Below are positions 35,375 to 48,121 of a DNA stretch of 64,000 nt, in pieces. Position 1 is the stretch's first letter, and each line of letters opens with the position of its first letter. The translations under genes and the position numbers were made by a program. The DNA is from Polytrichum commune. Taxonomy: Eukaryota; Streptophyta; Polytrichopsida; Polytrichales; Polytrichaceae. Below the pieces are notes generated by a model. That model saw only the letters and a program-made list of their open reading frames with translations, made no database searches and was not told the DNA's origin. The stretch is taken from the NCBI GenBank assembly GCA_950295325.1, contig OX485803.1:32913554-32977553 (forward strand). The letters are read 5' to 3'.

Positions 35375-35990
35375 AGGGAGAGTGAGGATTATATAGAGAG
35401 GGGAAAGGAAAGAGGTGAGCATCCCCAAGGCTCAAGATAAGCCTTTTGATCATTTCCTACTTTGTAGGCTCTCATACTATCCTCTAAGCCTTCAACTTTT
35501 AAACCAACAACATAGATCCTAATTCAAACATTTAACTCAAGGAGCTACCCTTGGTTCACCACACACTACGCTCACCTAACTAAAGAACTTTCTTCATACC
35601 GCTAAACTTCTAATCAACCACTCCACACAAGCCTAAGGCCTAAACATAACTTCACTCAAGCCTCACTCTTTTTATATTTTTGTGAATAATCATAAAACAT
35701 CAAAATATAACTTCTAATGGTTTCAAAGGGTTAAAAACACACGTGGGCACCATTTTGGGCTCACAAGTAGACACCCGAAAGATACATGTTTAAAATAGAT
35801 TGGATCAAATATAGAAGAAATGCAACAAACATAAACCTGATTGAATAGAAAAATAAAATGACATACATGACATCCAATCCCCCCATCCCTACCACTCTCA
35901 TAATAGCTTAAATTGGTTATAGTTCAAATAGTTCAAATTTACCACTTAGAGGATTCTCAATACAAGCAAGTATAATAAATAGGGATAACG

Positions 35991-36713
35991 ACCCGGGGGG
36001 GGGCACTCATAGTAAATTTTTCGAGACACCTGTGACAACCACTTATTTTCAAGGGGGGTATTATCTTTAAGAATTAGAATATTAGGAATCCTTAAAGTGG
36101 AAAAAATCTACTAAGCTTAAAATTTCAATATCCTATTGGTAATTAGAAATCTAGAATGCATTCAATATTAAATACCCTATTTTTCTTACAAATTTTTGAT
36201 AGCCTTTGATTTATATCCCGGGGGGTGCGCATTGTGAATTGGCATTTTAACAATGGGATTGCATTTTTGTGGTATGGCAAGAAAAAACACAATAAAAATT
36301 AATTACACCAACAAGATTGTAATGGAGAATGCAAGTAGAGTGCAACCTTAAAATTTAGTTTCTTAAGAAACACAATTGTCCGACATTTGCATGATAGGAA
36401 GAGTTCGTACAACATTTGCAAAAGAATTTCAAACATCGAATATTGTCTCAAGTATACTCCTTGTGTCAACGTTTAAACATAATGGAGTTCAAAGTATCCT
36501 TAATAAAGAGAAACCTCCATGTTCTTTGATGAAGCAAAATGTGGTCCCTTACACATGTCATATTGCATGGTATTTTTTTTATAATTGGTTTCCGACATTA
36601 ATTTGCCCCCTATATTTTATATAGAATTCTTCAAAATAATACCGCGAATGAATATTAAGTATCTCATATTTTATCGCACATTGTTTCTAAAGTACCCCCC
36701 CCCCCCCCGAGGA
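35991..36713. mobile_element. Candidate element bounded by CCCGGGGG and CCCCCGAGG runs
   Basis: The left edge has a G-run after CCC (35995-36003) and the right edge a C-run before GAGG (36695-36708), so the two ends are inverted copies of a C(T)CG-plus-G-run terminus. Beyond the runs the inverted match is weak. The right end is shared with 21.58-21.72 kb. No ORF of note lies inside. The termini are suggestive only. Confidence 0.35.
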
Positions 36714-37439
36714 TAATGATTGAGAGATCTGGAACAAAGAAAACAATGAAGATGTAAGTGAACTATTCAACATTAAGGGTTAGAATCATAACATATGATT
36801 TGCAAAAAGTTTGCATTATGATTGCAATTTCAATGGAAACTAATTCATTTACTTTATCTCTCACAATTCAATTCATGTATAAATGAGCTCACTTATGAAA
36901 AAGTGGCTAGTTCTACGATACAACCTACGTCCTTGTAACAATGGGCAATCTTGAATGGGATAAAACCAACGGACTATGTGTGTAATGGACTTAACTGATA
37001 ACTGATATTTTTATGCATAACATATGGGCAATCAGTAAGAGCATTTGGAGTTGTCACCACACTAAATATAACTACATTTTGTGACATTGTGGATGGGTTA
37101 ACACGTAGTTACCTCGGATGGGATCAAACACAAGCAACGAGGAGGGTCGATTGTGGTGGTTAGGTGATACAATTACTACATAGTGACATGTAGTGACAAC
37201 GTCACCTTTTCTCAATCCCTTGTCACTGGAATAATGTGAAATATAATATCAAGCACGAACACCACAACTAGGGTGGATGGTCAATGACGAGAGCCATTTC
37301 AGAGTACTTGGCTCACAAATCAAACACACATTACATAGAGATTCATCCACCGTTGTGGTGAAGCAAACTTTAACAAGATCTAAAATAATAACAATATTGT
37401 TATTTCGTTTGATTTCATAGAAAGGATAATAAAATGAAA

Positions 37440-37640
37440 AGTTATGAGTGATCACCTAGTTGTGTAAAGATAGTGAGTTGTCTAAATTTAATTATTAAAA
37501 AATAGATAATTGATAGTTATCTATAGAGAATTACCTAAAGGATAGTGAGTTATGTAAAGGTAGTTGCTAGAAGTTAGATAGTTGATAGTTATCTATAGAG
37601 AGTTGCTTAAAAGATAGTGAGTTGTCTTAAATTTGTTATA
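37440..37640. repeat. Tandem 72-bp units
   Basis: GATAGTTATCTATAGAGA at 37512 recurs at 37584, with GATAGTGAGTT(G/A)T flanks repeating at a similar spacing, including a partial unit near 37,465. Confidence 0.6.
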
Positions 37641-37750
37641 CGATTGTCTAAAATGTGAGTGGATATATAAAGGTGGGGGGAAAGAAATCTTCTTCCCCTT
37701 CGAACAATTTTCTCTTTCTCATGTTTCCATTAAGAGTTTTGAATTTTGAG

Positions 37751-39090
37751 TTTTTATTTTTTTCATCCGTAACTTAGTCTAATTGCAGCTTGAAACTCCG
37801 CATTTTCTCATAGCAAAGTTCTCTATACAATATTTTGGTGCTTCCACTAAGAGCCGCTTTGGGCCAACTAGGTTGGCTATGGCATAATGGGAGCAAAGGT
37901 TGTTGGCGACGAGAGTGGTACTAATCCGGAGTTCCGATGGGTTACCGGTGCCGCGATCCCGGGTGATGCTTACTTGTAATATTTCGTTATTGAAAGTGAG
38001 CCCATCCTTGAGCACAAGATCACGCGTTTCCTCTGTGGTAAGGGTAAGAAATGCAAAGTTCTTGTCTAGTTCTGGTTTGGTGAGGCCCATAAATTCATGT
38101 TGCTTGCCAATGTAGTAATTCTCTCATACTAGGGCCTTGAACATGTTAAATGCATGATCGTAGCGTAGTGATTCTTCCTTGAGGTGTAGTCGTAGGTTAC
38201 GGGCTTGGTGGCAAGCTCGTAGCCTTTCTCTACCTTACCAATAACCATTTATCCGTCTTCTATCTCCATGACGAACGTTCGGCTACCTTGGAGGAGTGCA
38301 AATCCATCTCTTTGTGGGTGTTGGAGGTGTATCTTGATGAACCCCGCCCAATTTTTGGTGACGGCGTTGAAACAATATCAAGTGGATTAAAGTATGTCGT
38401 TCCGAGGGGGATGTCTATTTGCCGGAGTTTTCCTGGACAAGCTCCTCGTGCTTCTTGTCTATTTATGCCTTTGAAGCCGTGGTCAAAGTGGATAGTGATG
38501 TGGAAACCTTCGGATAGTCCGGTGGTAGGATCTACATTTTCTTGCCTTGGATGTTGGGTAAAGTGAAGATGGCTATCGGGGACTGCATCCGGTCTCTCAT
38601 TTGGGTAGAGCATTTGTGGCACCTGCGGGAAGGTTCTTCAAAGTGTCTTGATTTCTTGTGAGGGGGTCCCAATCTTTGCGAAGTCCTCATTGGTGCGGTG
38701 CTCGCGTATGACGTCATTGTCTCTTTGTATCGTGATGGCTTCATGAATTGGGAAGCCTAGCCACATTTGTGAAATTATGTCAATGCTTAAAATTGCTTCT
38801 TTGGTCTTCATATTGTGGGATTTGGTTGAGTCGGAGTTGGCCGTGTATCTCCCCGTTTCACTTCTTCTACGCTTAACAACATGGTTGTCGATTGTGGCCT
38901 CTTTCCTTGGGCTCTTGTGTGAGATGGTTGTGGGTGTCGTGGTGGCTAGGTTGATGGCGTCTAGTCGGGATGTGGCGGCTTGGTTTAGAGCGGTGGTGAA
39001 CTCATCATTTGACAAAGAGAATTGGAGGGAACTCCCTCCGTGCTCGGAGGAGACATCCATTAGCTGCATATCAATATCATTATCATGAGT
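37751..39090 (-). pseudogene. ORF1-like retroelement protein remnant, copy 1
   Basis: The minus strand from 39069 down to 37779 encodes blocks homologous to the copy at 61.1-62.0 kb: EHGGSSLQFS, then SQMWLGFPIHEA, then LYPNERPDAV, then a segment with KLRQIDIPLGT. Downstream (38090-37779) comes a compact block, FAFLTLTTEETRDLVLKDGL then SELRISTTLVANNL, that looks like an RNA-binding strand-helix fold such as those in LINE ORF1 proteins. Frames change at about 38,640 and 38,260 and there are stops, so it is dead. Family assignment is uncertain; what is solid is that two copies of the same protein occur in this window. Confidence 0.5.
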
Positions 39091-39199
39091 GGAGGGGGTT
39101 TACCCTCCATAAGTGGTGGTTGCTTTGTTTGGGGGGCATTTGTCCCTTCTTCATTTTGGTCATTAAAGTCTCATATTAGGGCCTTCCTGCTTCTGGTCC

Positions 39200-40057
39200 T
39201 AGGGTGTTGTTGCTCCTGGCTTCTGACCCCGGCCTCAGCTTCGGCTTTGTTGTCGTTCTGACTTGTGGCCCCTGGCTTGCCCTCGACCCCTTTCCGCCTT
39301 ATTGCTCCAGAGCCGTTGTGTTTGGCCTCGGCCCCTCCCTGTCTCAGCTCTTTGGTGATACCCAATATGTGTTTGTGGTTGGCCACAAGCCCGGCTTCGC
39401 TGCTGCTGGGCCGACCTTCGGCTGCCACCCCGCCTTCACTCCTGCTCTGCGTCCTAGGGATAGTCTCCATAGTCTACAAGTGGTTGGACCGGTCTTTTGT
39501 CTTCGAGCCTTTAGTTTTCCAGGATCTGCCTCTTGTGTCTGCTTCGAACATGTGGGCTTGCTTCCTGGAGTCGTTATTGTTGGTGTTGATTGGGGTGAAA
39601 GAGAGTTGAGTGAAGAACTGTGTGAGGTATTGAGGTATTTGAGGGTGAGATTGTGGGTCGGGGTATTGTTTTTTTGGGATTGTGTGTTGATTTGTGAGGT
39701 TAGATTTGTTGGTTGGCGGGTTGGTGGTTTGTGATTCCAGGTGTGTTGAGTCTAGTTTTGGCTTAGGGTTATGGCATTTTTGGGTGGGTTTCGTTTTTCT
39801 TGCCTTGAGGTAGGTGGGTGTTTGTGTGGAGCTGCTTGATCTTAGGTGATTTGGGGTTTTGAGTTTCGGCGTGATTTGTGGTTTTTGGTAGTTTATTGTG
39901 TATCTTGTGTGTAGATCTTCATAAGTTTTGGTGTTTCGACATTTTGGGTCTGTTTTTAGTTGGAATTTGTGGTAGATTTGAGTGGGTGGTGGTTTTCTTG
40001 TTTTGGAGTGTTGGGTTGTCAATGTGGTATTTGTGTGGTTTTTAGCATGGGTGAGTT
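39200..40057. other. G/T-skewed flank of the ORF1-like repeat, left of the hAT insertion
   Basis: The plus strand is strongly G/T-rich (A/C-rich in the sense of the neighbouring remnant). It continues on the far side of the hAT element at 43,949-44,350, showing that the hAT inserted into it. Long minus-strand frames here are low-complexity. Confidence 0.5.
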
Positions 40058-40467
40058 GTATAGTGCAATGTCCGCTAAGAGCCTAAGGCTAGTGTAAATG
40101 CAGCCTACAAAATTTGTGACTTAGCCTATAAAATTTTGAAAGTGTAGGACAAAGAGCCTATGGACAATTTAAAAACATAGGATATCAACCTATGTGATAA
40201 AAAACATGTAGTAAATTTTGCCTACAAAGTTTCTAAAAGAGAGGATTTTAGCCATTCATCCTTCTTCAAATTGGGAAATTAGTTGACCTAAGTACATATC
40301 TTTAGGCTAATACTCGGGGCTCTTGGGTGGCACATAGACGGATATCAATAATAGCCCTAACTCCCTTCCCGCCAATCTTTACAAATACCATTCATCACAA
40401 CTCCTCTCTCATCAGCTCCTCTCTCTCTCTCCCTCCCTCCCTCCACAACTCTCTGCAACTATCAAGC

Positions 40468-40470
<3 letters not shown>

Positions 40471-40500
<30 letters not shown>
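40471..40500. repeat. (TG)n microsatellite in the hAT leader
   Basis: Fifteen uninterrupted TG units, preceded by a CT-rich stretch. Confidence 0.95.
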
Positions 40501-40503
<3 letters not shown>

Positions 40504-40625
40504 ATTCTGATTTCGAAGAGAAGCAGACCCTGATTTCGAAGCAACAGACCCTGGTTTCGAACCAAGCAAATTCTGATTTCGAAGAAGCAGATTCGAATTG
40601 AACAAGCATACCCTGATTCGAATTT
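40501..40625 (+). repeat. Degenerate tandem units of about 27 bp
   Basis: The core CTGATTTCGAA recurs about five times (40507, 40531, 40551 as CTGGTTTCGAA, 40572, 40612 as CTGATTCGAA), with CAGACC or CAGATT before it. Confidence 0.7.
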
Positions 40626-41355
40626 GAGGTACATTTCGATCCTCCTCTTTCTTCTCTTGAGGAGTGACCACACTGATTTACTGATGAATTCTGAATGGTA
40701 AGATTTGGTCTTTGTTTTTATGAAGTGTCATTCTGCACTTGCGTCGGTTAATGTGTCATTGCTATAAGAATGTGTTTTTTGCACAATTGAGCTCTGTATT
40801 TCGCCTTGATCTACGAGACTGCGACACTTGATTTTTCAGAGTCCCTTCTATGATTTCGAATGGGCTGTTTGTGACTGACTGCAGCCATGCTTTGAATTGT
40901 TTCAAGATGGGCCTACAACTCCATTCTTGAAGTTTCGTCATGGTGTACGATCTCAACTAGGAACTATGGCTTCTTTTTTACAGAGATGTGAAGGCAAGCA
41001 GTATCCTGTTGGATGACAAGTTTGAGGTTAGGCTCGGATCCCAGCCGCATCACTCGCTTACTAGGCCTATCACAGTAAGTTGCTGACATGTGCTTCTGAA
41101 CTACACTAAACATCTTGTGTAGTGTGATTTAGATGTTTAGTGTAATGTTGTGGGTTTGACAACCATTAATTGAGTTAGTCTCGCCCATGGAATGATGCCC
41201 TTAGTTCCAACTCAACCTTGAACAGTAGTTATCATATGACCCACATTTATTGATACCTCTTAAAAATGCATTTATTTTCTTGTAAGTAGTTGTTCCTCTA
41301 ATACTACCTCTAGAATCTTTTGTTTGATAAGTATTGAAGAAGTCTTTGGGGTGCT

Positions 41356-43586
41356 ATGGCAAAACGTCAACGTACAATGACAGACATGTTAGTTAGGGTG
41401 AGAAATCCTAGAGAGTCCGTGTTAGAAATTGAACATGTTGCTATCAGTCCATCAACTTCAGCTATAAACAACGATGAAAAAAATCACATTAAAAAGGCCA
41501 ATGAATAATGGAAAGATGCATGGTATGATCTATATGATTGTATAGAGTTCAACAAAGAGTCAGGAAGAGTGTTTTACAAAACTTGTAGAGAAGGAGGTGG
41601 GAAATTTGTGTATGCAAGTGAGGGTTCAACTAATGTTAAAGTTTCAGCACTACAATACCATTCTAAAAGCAATGACCATAAAAAATTGTCATATGCTAAA
41701 CATGTGGGCAAAAAAACTTTGGAAAAATGTGTTGCTAAAGCTAACCGTGCATGTGACGAGGTTGTGATGTCACTCTTTAAGGCTGTTTATTTTATAGGAA
41801 AAAATGTATTCCTTGCCATAAGTTTGCATCGTTGTGTGATTTGCTTGTGTCTTGTAAAACTCCAATAACTGAAAAGTTGTATCATCATGAAAAAACATGT
41901 ATAGACATGATGTTTGCAATTTCTACTATACTTCAAAGACAAATCTTAGATAAAATTCGAGATTCTAGATTTTTTGGCATAATGATTGACGAAAGCACTG
42001 ACATTTCAGTTGTGAATCATCTTGTAATTTTCGCTACTTTTTAAGAAGGTGGTGTTGTTACAACTAGCTTTCTTGGTTTATTGTGGATTGTTGATGGGCA
42101 AAAGAGCTCAAGTGTGATTTTTGACTTACTTATTGGTGTTTTGAAGACTTGGGGTTTAGATATGAATAAGTGTGTAGGTTTTGGATCTGATGGTGCATCT
42201 ACTATGGTGGGTAAGAACACAGGTGTGACTACACTTTTAAAAAAGTTGAACCCTTTTCTTACCTCTACCCATTGTGTTGCTCACATAACAAATCTAGCTG
42301 CTTTGGAAGCTTCTAAAATAGAAAGTTATAAAGAATTGTCGTTGGATGTTGATCATGTATTGAATGCATTGGCTGATCATTTTAACAAATCTTCTAAAAG
42401 GAAATCAGCTTTGCAAGCTTTACAAGATGAATTGAACGATGCTCAAAAAATATTAAAGAAATATCACAAAATTCGTTGGCTTTCTAGATTTGAAGTTGTG
42501 ACAACATTATGTGACTCGTTAGAGTCTGTATTGGTATATTTGCGTAATTCTTGCTCTTCTTCTAGTGTTCACGGAACTCATGTTTTATATGACAGATTGA
42601 GAGAGTTCAAGTTCATTTATGTTCTCTATTTTCTAGCAGACATTTTACAAACGCTTGGCAAATTGTCTAAGATTTTTCAATGCAAGCTTGTGGATATTTC
42701 TTGTTTAGGGTCCATTGTGAAAAGCGAAATAGCTACTATTAGAATGTGTTTTTTAGTTGAGGTTTGTGACTTGAATCAAGAAACTTTCAATCCTTCTTTA
42801 GGATTTCATGTAATTTCAGAATTTGGACCTCCAGGTGGATTTCTCAGGCGTTTGTCAAGCGAAATTAGAGGGTCTAAATTTCATAGTGTAGACATGATTC
42901 GGGATCCTAGTGGGGTTGATTTAGAAGTTGCTTTGTCTTTTCAAATGTTGTATGCTCAAGCAGTTTGTGATGCATTAAAAAGTAGATTTGTTGACAATGA
43001 TCTTATTGATTGTTTTAAGATTTTGAGCCCTACTAATTTGCCTCAAAGGCAAGTTGGCTTGAGTTCTTATGGAGTTGTGCAGTTGGATTTGCTTCTGAAA
43101 TATTATGGAGAAGAAAAGCGTATTGGGGGTACAACATATCCTCCATTGGTAAATGATGTAGCTTGTAAGCAAGAATTCTTTGCTTTCAAAGTGCAAGGTA
43201 GTTGTGAATGGAGTGGTCGTACCTTCGAGGATTTGTGGATATCTATAAGTTGGAGTCCTTCTTTGAAACTTAAATTTTCTAACCTACTAACGCTTGCCGA
43301 CATTGCAAGATGCCAATGTGTTAGTACTGCTACTTGTGAGAGAGCTTTCTCTGTGCAGAATACCATCAAGCAAAAGAAAATGAATCGAATGACAACAACA
43401 CACTTGGATAGTGTGATGCGGGTGGCGATTGAAGGACCAACCAAAAATTTTGAGTTTATTTTGGAGGAAGCTATATCTTTGTGGAAGGATTCAAGAAAGT
43501 TTCGATTCTTGTTTACTAATCCTGAGAAATATCTTGCAGGAAGAGTAGAGGTTGAATCAGAAGATGGTGAGGACTTTCACCCTTAA
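41356..43586 (+). pseudogene. hAT transposase (DUF4371 plus hAT dimerisation domain), lightly broken
   Basis: From the ATG at 41356 (MAKRQRTMTD...) to TAA at 43584 the sequence encodes a roughly 740-residue transposase of the ZMYM/ZNF862-like hAT type. A TTF-like N-terminal domain (about 41,570-41,720) leads to the DUF4371/RNase H-like catalytic core: first Asp in MIDESTDIS (about 41,985), second in FGSDGASTMVG (about 42,190), the HCVAHITNLAALEA helix (about 42,270), and the C-terminal ATCERAFS with the catalytic Glu (about 43,330) in the dimerisation region. Defects are a TAA at 41506, a frameshift in the A-run near 41,800-41,806 and a TAA at 42042. After that, 500 codons are intact. Few defects suggest recent loss of function. 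Confidence 0.93.
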
Positions 43587-43948
43587 ACTCATTTGAATTT
43601 TAGCACCTTTCATTATAATCAACTCTTTAAAAAAGAGTTGGTTAATCATTGGCCTTCAAACGTGGTGAAGGGCTTAGCCAGGTTCAATTCCTGCCAAGGA
43701 TACCACTTAGTACTCAAATTTTGAATTTAAAGCCTACAACATTAAAAGATATGAAGGATTTTAACCTACTAAAAATTAGTTTTGAAGGCAATTGGCGGGT
43801 AACTTAAAAACTCAAAAGGTTTTCAACTTACAAAAATTTGATATTGTAGGATGCAACCTATGCCATGAGGGAACTAGCCTATGCCCTTTTAAAGAGGTAG
43901 GCAATTAACCTCAATAACTTCAAAAACTTTTTGGACACTGGTATAGTG

Positions 43949-44800
43949 TGCTTGATCTTGGCCGTGTGGAGGAGCGTGGATCGGGGGCAATATTGTTTTG
44001 GAGGTAAGTTTATAGATAGTTTGTTTTTAAATTTTTGGCTTTATTTGATGGAGGTGTTTGCTAGGTGGTGGGTGCAAGTGGTTTTGCTTACCATTGTGTG
44101 TGTGGTGATGGCGATATTGTTGTGCATGGAGTGGGTCTCAATCTTGGAGGTAGCCCTTGGCGGTAGTTTGTTGTTGTTAGAGGATGGTATTTCATTGAGT
44201 GGGTTGACATTGATGAGAGACAACTTAGTGGGTATCTTGTTGAGGTTGGGTTTGAGAGGTAGCAACTTAGTGGATAGATTGTATGTGGTGTCATTGGAGG
44301 ATGGTAGCTTGATGGGTAGATCGTGGGGGTGAGCATTGTGGTGTATGAAAACACACAAGGCAATGGTGCTTATGAGCACCCATATTATGTATAAGGGTGA
44401 AACCCTAGTGTTGATGGTGGATGTTGGTGTTGATATTCTCCCTCCTTCTTCATCTTTTAGATCTAGATCTGGGTTTTTCTCCTTTTCTCGCATCTATGAC
44501 ATCTCGTTGCGGCGTCTCTGTTCGATCATGTATCATGTTTCTCCTTTTCAAGTGGCATGTGGTGTTGTCTACTTGTGCTCTGTCTATCTCTGAGGGCGGG
44601 GCTCCCAGTCTTCCTTTCTGGTTGCCGGACTGTTCGGCTCCATTGTGTTGTCGATTCGAGCCGCCTGTAGTACGGCGTCGCAGATCTCAGTTTTGATGTT
44701 GTTGATGCTTCTGATGCCGCTTCTGATGCCGCTTCTGTTTTCTTCTTGCTTCTGTCGTCCATCATCGGGGTCCCTTATAGGACCACACTGATTGACCTTG
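43949..44800. other. G/T-skewed flank right of the hAT element
   Basis: Continuation of the block at 39.2-40.06 kb, turning pyrimidine-rich at 44,410-44,480. At 44,700-44,740 the unit TTCTGATGCCGC repeats two to three times. Confidence 0.45.
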
Positions 44801-47580
44801 CTGTCAGAATTGTTGACTATCAAGAATGAATGGAATATCACATAAATCCAACACCAAGCAAACATGTTGTACATTTGGTGGGGTTTGCAATAAAGGGGCA
44901 ATAGAGTCTCCATTCACATATATCTTTGAATGATGCATAAATTCCCTCATTAGTATGAAGCCTGAAAGATGCAGTGGAAGATGACATGCTCCAAGTATGT
45001 GCTTGTTAACAATATTTCTATTGCAAATATCAAACTTCCACTATGAGGTCTTGCGGTTTCATTATCATGTCATTCTAATGGGTTGTTGACTCGTGGCACT
45101 CAATCCACAACTGTTTTTAAAATATACAATTATGTTTTCTATAAAAGGTTGCTATAACATTCCGTGGCATTGGCTGGAGTGTTTTCAGCTCGTTCTTTGC
45201 ACTCCTTTGCATGAATGAGGCTTTCGTCACATCACTCTAAACCCCTTCTCACATTAGTGTTGGTCCTACTTACTTTACAATGGATAACGTGATGGTAGTG
45301 ATGAGCCCGTTGTTCAACATTCCTCAACGTTCCATAAATCTAGGGGTATCACATTAAAGTAATGTCATAGTGCAAACTTGGGCCAGGATGCAACAGGTTC
45401 TTAAATAATTAGTTTTCACACAAGACTAAACTTGGCACAAGAAATCAAGTGAGTACCTAGGTTTTATGTGGTTACCACCTATTCTCAGTGGGACACTATA
45501 CATGAGTGGTGTACCCACGGCAAGGCTTGTGGTATGAAATTAACACCAAAAGCTCGATTAGATTGGACAATCCGCTCAAATGATAGACATCATTCAAAAT
45601 TCAACAATAATCATAATTACGAGGGCCTACGTAATTGTCTTAAAAAAAATACTCAGTTTGACTTCTTAGAACTCTAACAACTCAACCGATGCTAAATCTC
45701 ATAACTTATTCGCAATTGGTAATCAGATGAGATTCCAAAGCCACTAATCAACCAAAATTGTGAGTTGGAAGTGCTTACAATAGGGCCACATACCTTACAT
45801 AGATGTTAAGGCAATGTGGACCTTATGTGATCACTCTTCTTATGTAGACACCTAAGTTTGAGTAGTATATGACAAGGTTTATGATATTGGACGGACATCA
45901 AAGAGACATATGCTATGATGAAATTAAGTGATATGCTTAATTTATCTCATTCTAGGTTGAATAATTTATCCTTAATTGCCCAAGGGGTGGGGGGTAAGGA
46001 GGTGTGAGAGGCCCAAATTGACCTTGCAATGTATTTGGACCGTTTTGAGGCACTGCCTCTACACATCGTGCCTCTACACATCGTTCCATGAATTCACTTG
46101 GAGCACATACTGCACCGATTATCCCAATTAGTGCGTGTAAGTTTTCAGAGTTATGCAATGCTCTAACTATTTAATGAAAATGTAATATTCTATTGAGCAA
46201 AGTCATCTATGGTCTATAATGTTTGAGCAACCTGTTGAGCTTTCGTTAGTTAAGATTGAACTCCTGAGTAAGACATTATTGCACTGCATAACTCCAAATA
46301 GTAGCACACATTAAATGGGATAATCAGTGTAATAACTTATATATAATCACATATTTGGATGGGGTACTTGGATTGTACCATCCTCATCGGGTGGCTTTTA
46401 ATCTAAAATCCAAGATATTTAATTTATATCCAAAGATAGACTTTGAAAAATATAAAAATCATATATTTGTTTCAAACATTTCCTTCTTAAATTTCATTTT
46501 TTCTAAAATAGAAAATTCATTTATACTCAAATATTTATGAAATAATAAAATTTATGGTGAAGCTGCCTAGGTAGGACGGAAATTCAAATTGTGAGGACCC
46601 CACAAAGTAAAGATTTCAATATCAGGGGGGCATTAAATTTTTCTAAAATTGGGTGACAAGATGAATGTGTAGATTGTTTTCACCGGTCATATGTGATAGT
46701 GTTTTGTAATACACAAGTGTGGGATTTTGAATTCTTGAAATTGGACTCCATATGTGGTTTTTGGGAGCAGTCAAAGTGCATCGACTTGAGAGTGGAGTGA
46801 TGCAAGTACTACGACATTATGCTCAAAGTTGACATAAAATTATATTGTTCAATCTTTCAAGCATTGCAAGAATACTTGGAAAATCTTGGAAAAAAACCCC
46901 ATTTGCGTACAAGTTAAAGATGATGTTGGCATATGCGTAAGATTCAATGATAACTTGCAAACAACTCCTTTGAAAGTTTAGAGTGACAATATGTTGTTAG
47001 ATTCATCAACCTCGCAGTAGGATTTTTGAAACTTATTTATGGGGCGACCCCACCTAAGTGCAATGGAAGGATTTCCCTCCATGAAATGACCTCTCAATCA
47101 TCATGGACACTTAAAAGATTAAAGACAATTGTGAAGGCATGCATATCTAATCATTTTAAGAAAAACACAATCTTCACTATGATCTCTTGTAACTTTTCCA
47201 ATGCAAAATCGATTCCCAAACTTCGTGATTCACCATTGCAAGCCGAAGGAGACAACGCCCAAAATGTGCGAAGGGTTGGAAGTGCCCCAAATTATAGGGG
47301 CACATACCTTACTAGAATAAAGGCGAACAAGAGACAACTTAACTTATTAGTGAGTGAGGTGGTGGGCAAAGAGACAACATTCTCACAAGCAAGGAGCCTC
47401 TGCAGAGAGAAAGGATGTCCGTGAATGGCCACGAGATGCATTAGGGTTGCAACGACCTCGCAGCTATGGCTACCTACCGACCCTTCACCAACCCCGCCCC
47501 TGCCAACAACCAACTTCTCACCAGCACACACATGTACGACGCCCTCACATTTCATTTTTTCCCTCGATTTTCTGATCTTT
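44801..47580. other. Intergenic, no gene supported
   Basis: Open frames at 45,468-45,677, 45,952-46,158 and 47,026-47,424 lack recognisable motifs; the last has no ATG start at its recorded beginning. The rest is AT-rich and non-coding. Confidence 0.45.
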
Positions 47581-48121
47581 TCCCCCCACCCTGAATAAGT
47601 TGTGGCGTATCCAAGTGACTAGGGTTTTAGGATGGTCATCGCAAGCGAGAGCTGGCAGTTGCTGTTGATGTGCTTGCAGGTGTTGGCTTGCGGTGTGTCA
47701 GTGCTCACATGCAGGTGAGGTGTGAGCAAAACGTGTTATAGGTGTTGAAGTGTGATTTTGCTAAGTGCAGTGTTTCTGGAGTGAAGGTTTTTGATGTGGA
47801 GATGCATTCGAGCATGGTGATGGTCATCTGTTAGCGGTTTCTGTATTCTGAGCTCCTTGCAAACTGGTTCCTACTTCACGGTTTTTAGAAAGATGTGCAG
47901 AGAAATGTCGTTGGGGTTTACTGTTTGCGAATTTCGGTGGATGTGTTCTTTGTGGTGTGCGCTGAAGGAATTCTGTCCACAAGGTGCAAGATTATGCTTT
48001 CATATGACTTCAAGAATGTGAATGGTGACGCCAGGATCCTTACTTTGAATTTTGGTTATCACAGGTGGGCTTACTCCTTGAGTCTGTAGACTCTGCCTTG
48101 AGAAAAAGACTGTATTTGGCG
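47581..48121 (+). other. Probable 5' leader and promoter region of the ssSPT gene
   Basis: Pyrimidine-rich start (47,560-47,595), then G/T-rich DNA resembling a plant 5'UTR and leader intron, ending with the acceptor-like TTGGTTATCACAG at 48,052-48,064. No separate ORF is supported. Confidence 0.35.

Larger units (their letters stand above)
35059..37750. other. Intergenic, no gene seen
   Basis: Contains an (AAAG)n microsatellite at 35.35 kb, a candidate element bounded by G/C-runs at 36.0-36.7 kb and short direct repeats near 37.5 kb. No supported gene. Confidence 0.5.
40066..43940 (+). mobile_element. Complete hAT-superfamily DNA transposon, 3,875 bp
   Basis: The 8-bp target duplication GTATAGTG flanks the element perfectly (40058-40065 and 43941-43948). 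Its ends are CAATGTCC and, in inverse, CAGTGTCC, a 7-of-8 terminal inverted repeat of the hAT kind (CA-G-G type). Subterminal zones contain scattered CCTAC(A) and GCCTAT motifs in both orientations, typical of transposase-binding sites. One plus-strand transposase gene fills most of the right half; the left 1.3 kb is leader. The transposase carries disabling mutations, so the element is non-autonomous now. Confidence 0.95.

Noticed and set aside
39474-40022. Long minus-strand frame of 182 codons
   Set aside because: Low-complexity Thr/Lys/Pro/Asn composition caused by the strand-skewed G/T-rich DNA, with no domain.
43630-43705. tRNA-like stretch with A-box (AGTTGGTTA) and B-box (GGTTCAATTCC) and terminal ACCA
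   Set aside because: No 5' acceptor strand pairs with the 3' end and the anticodon arm does not fold normally; at best a tRNA-derived relic inside the hAT right end.
48065-48121. Upstream extension of the ssSPT protein
   Set aside because: It begins at GTG right after an acceptor-like site; no ATG before 48122.
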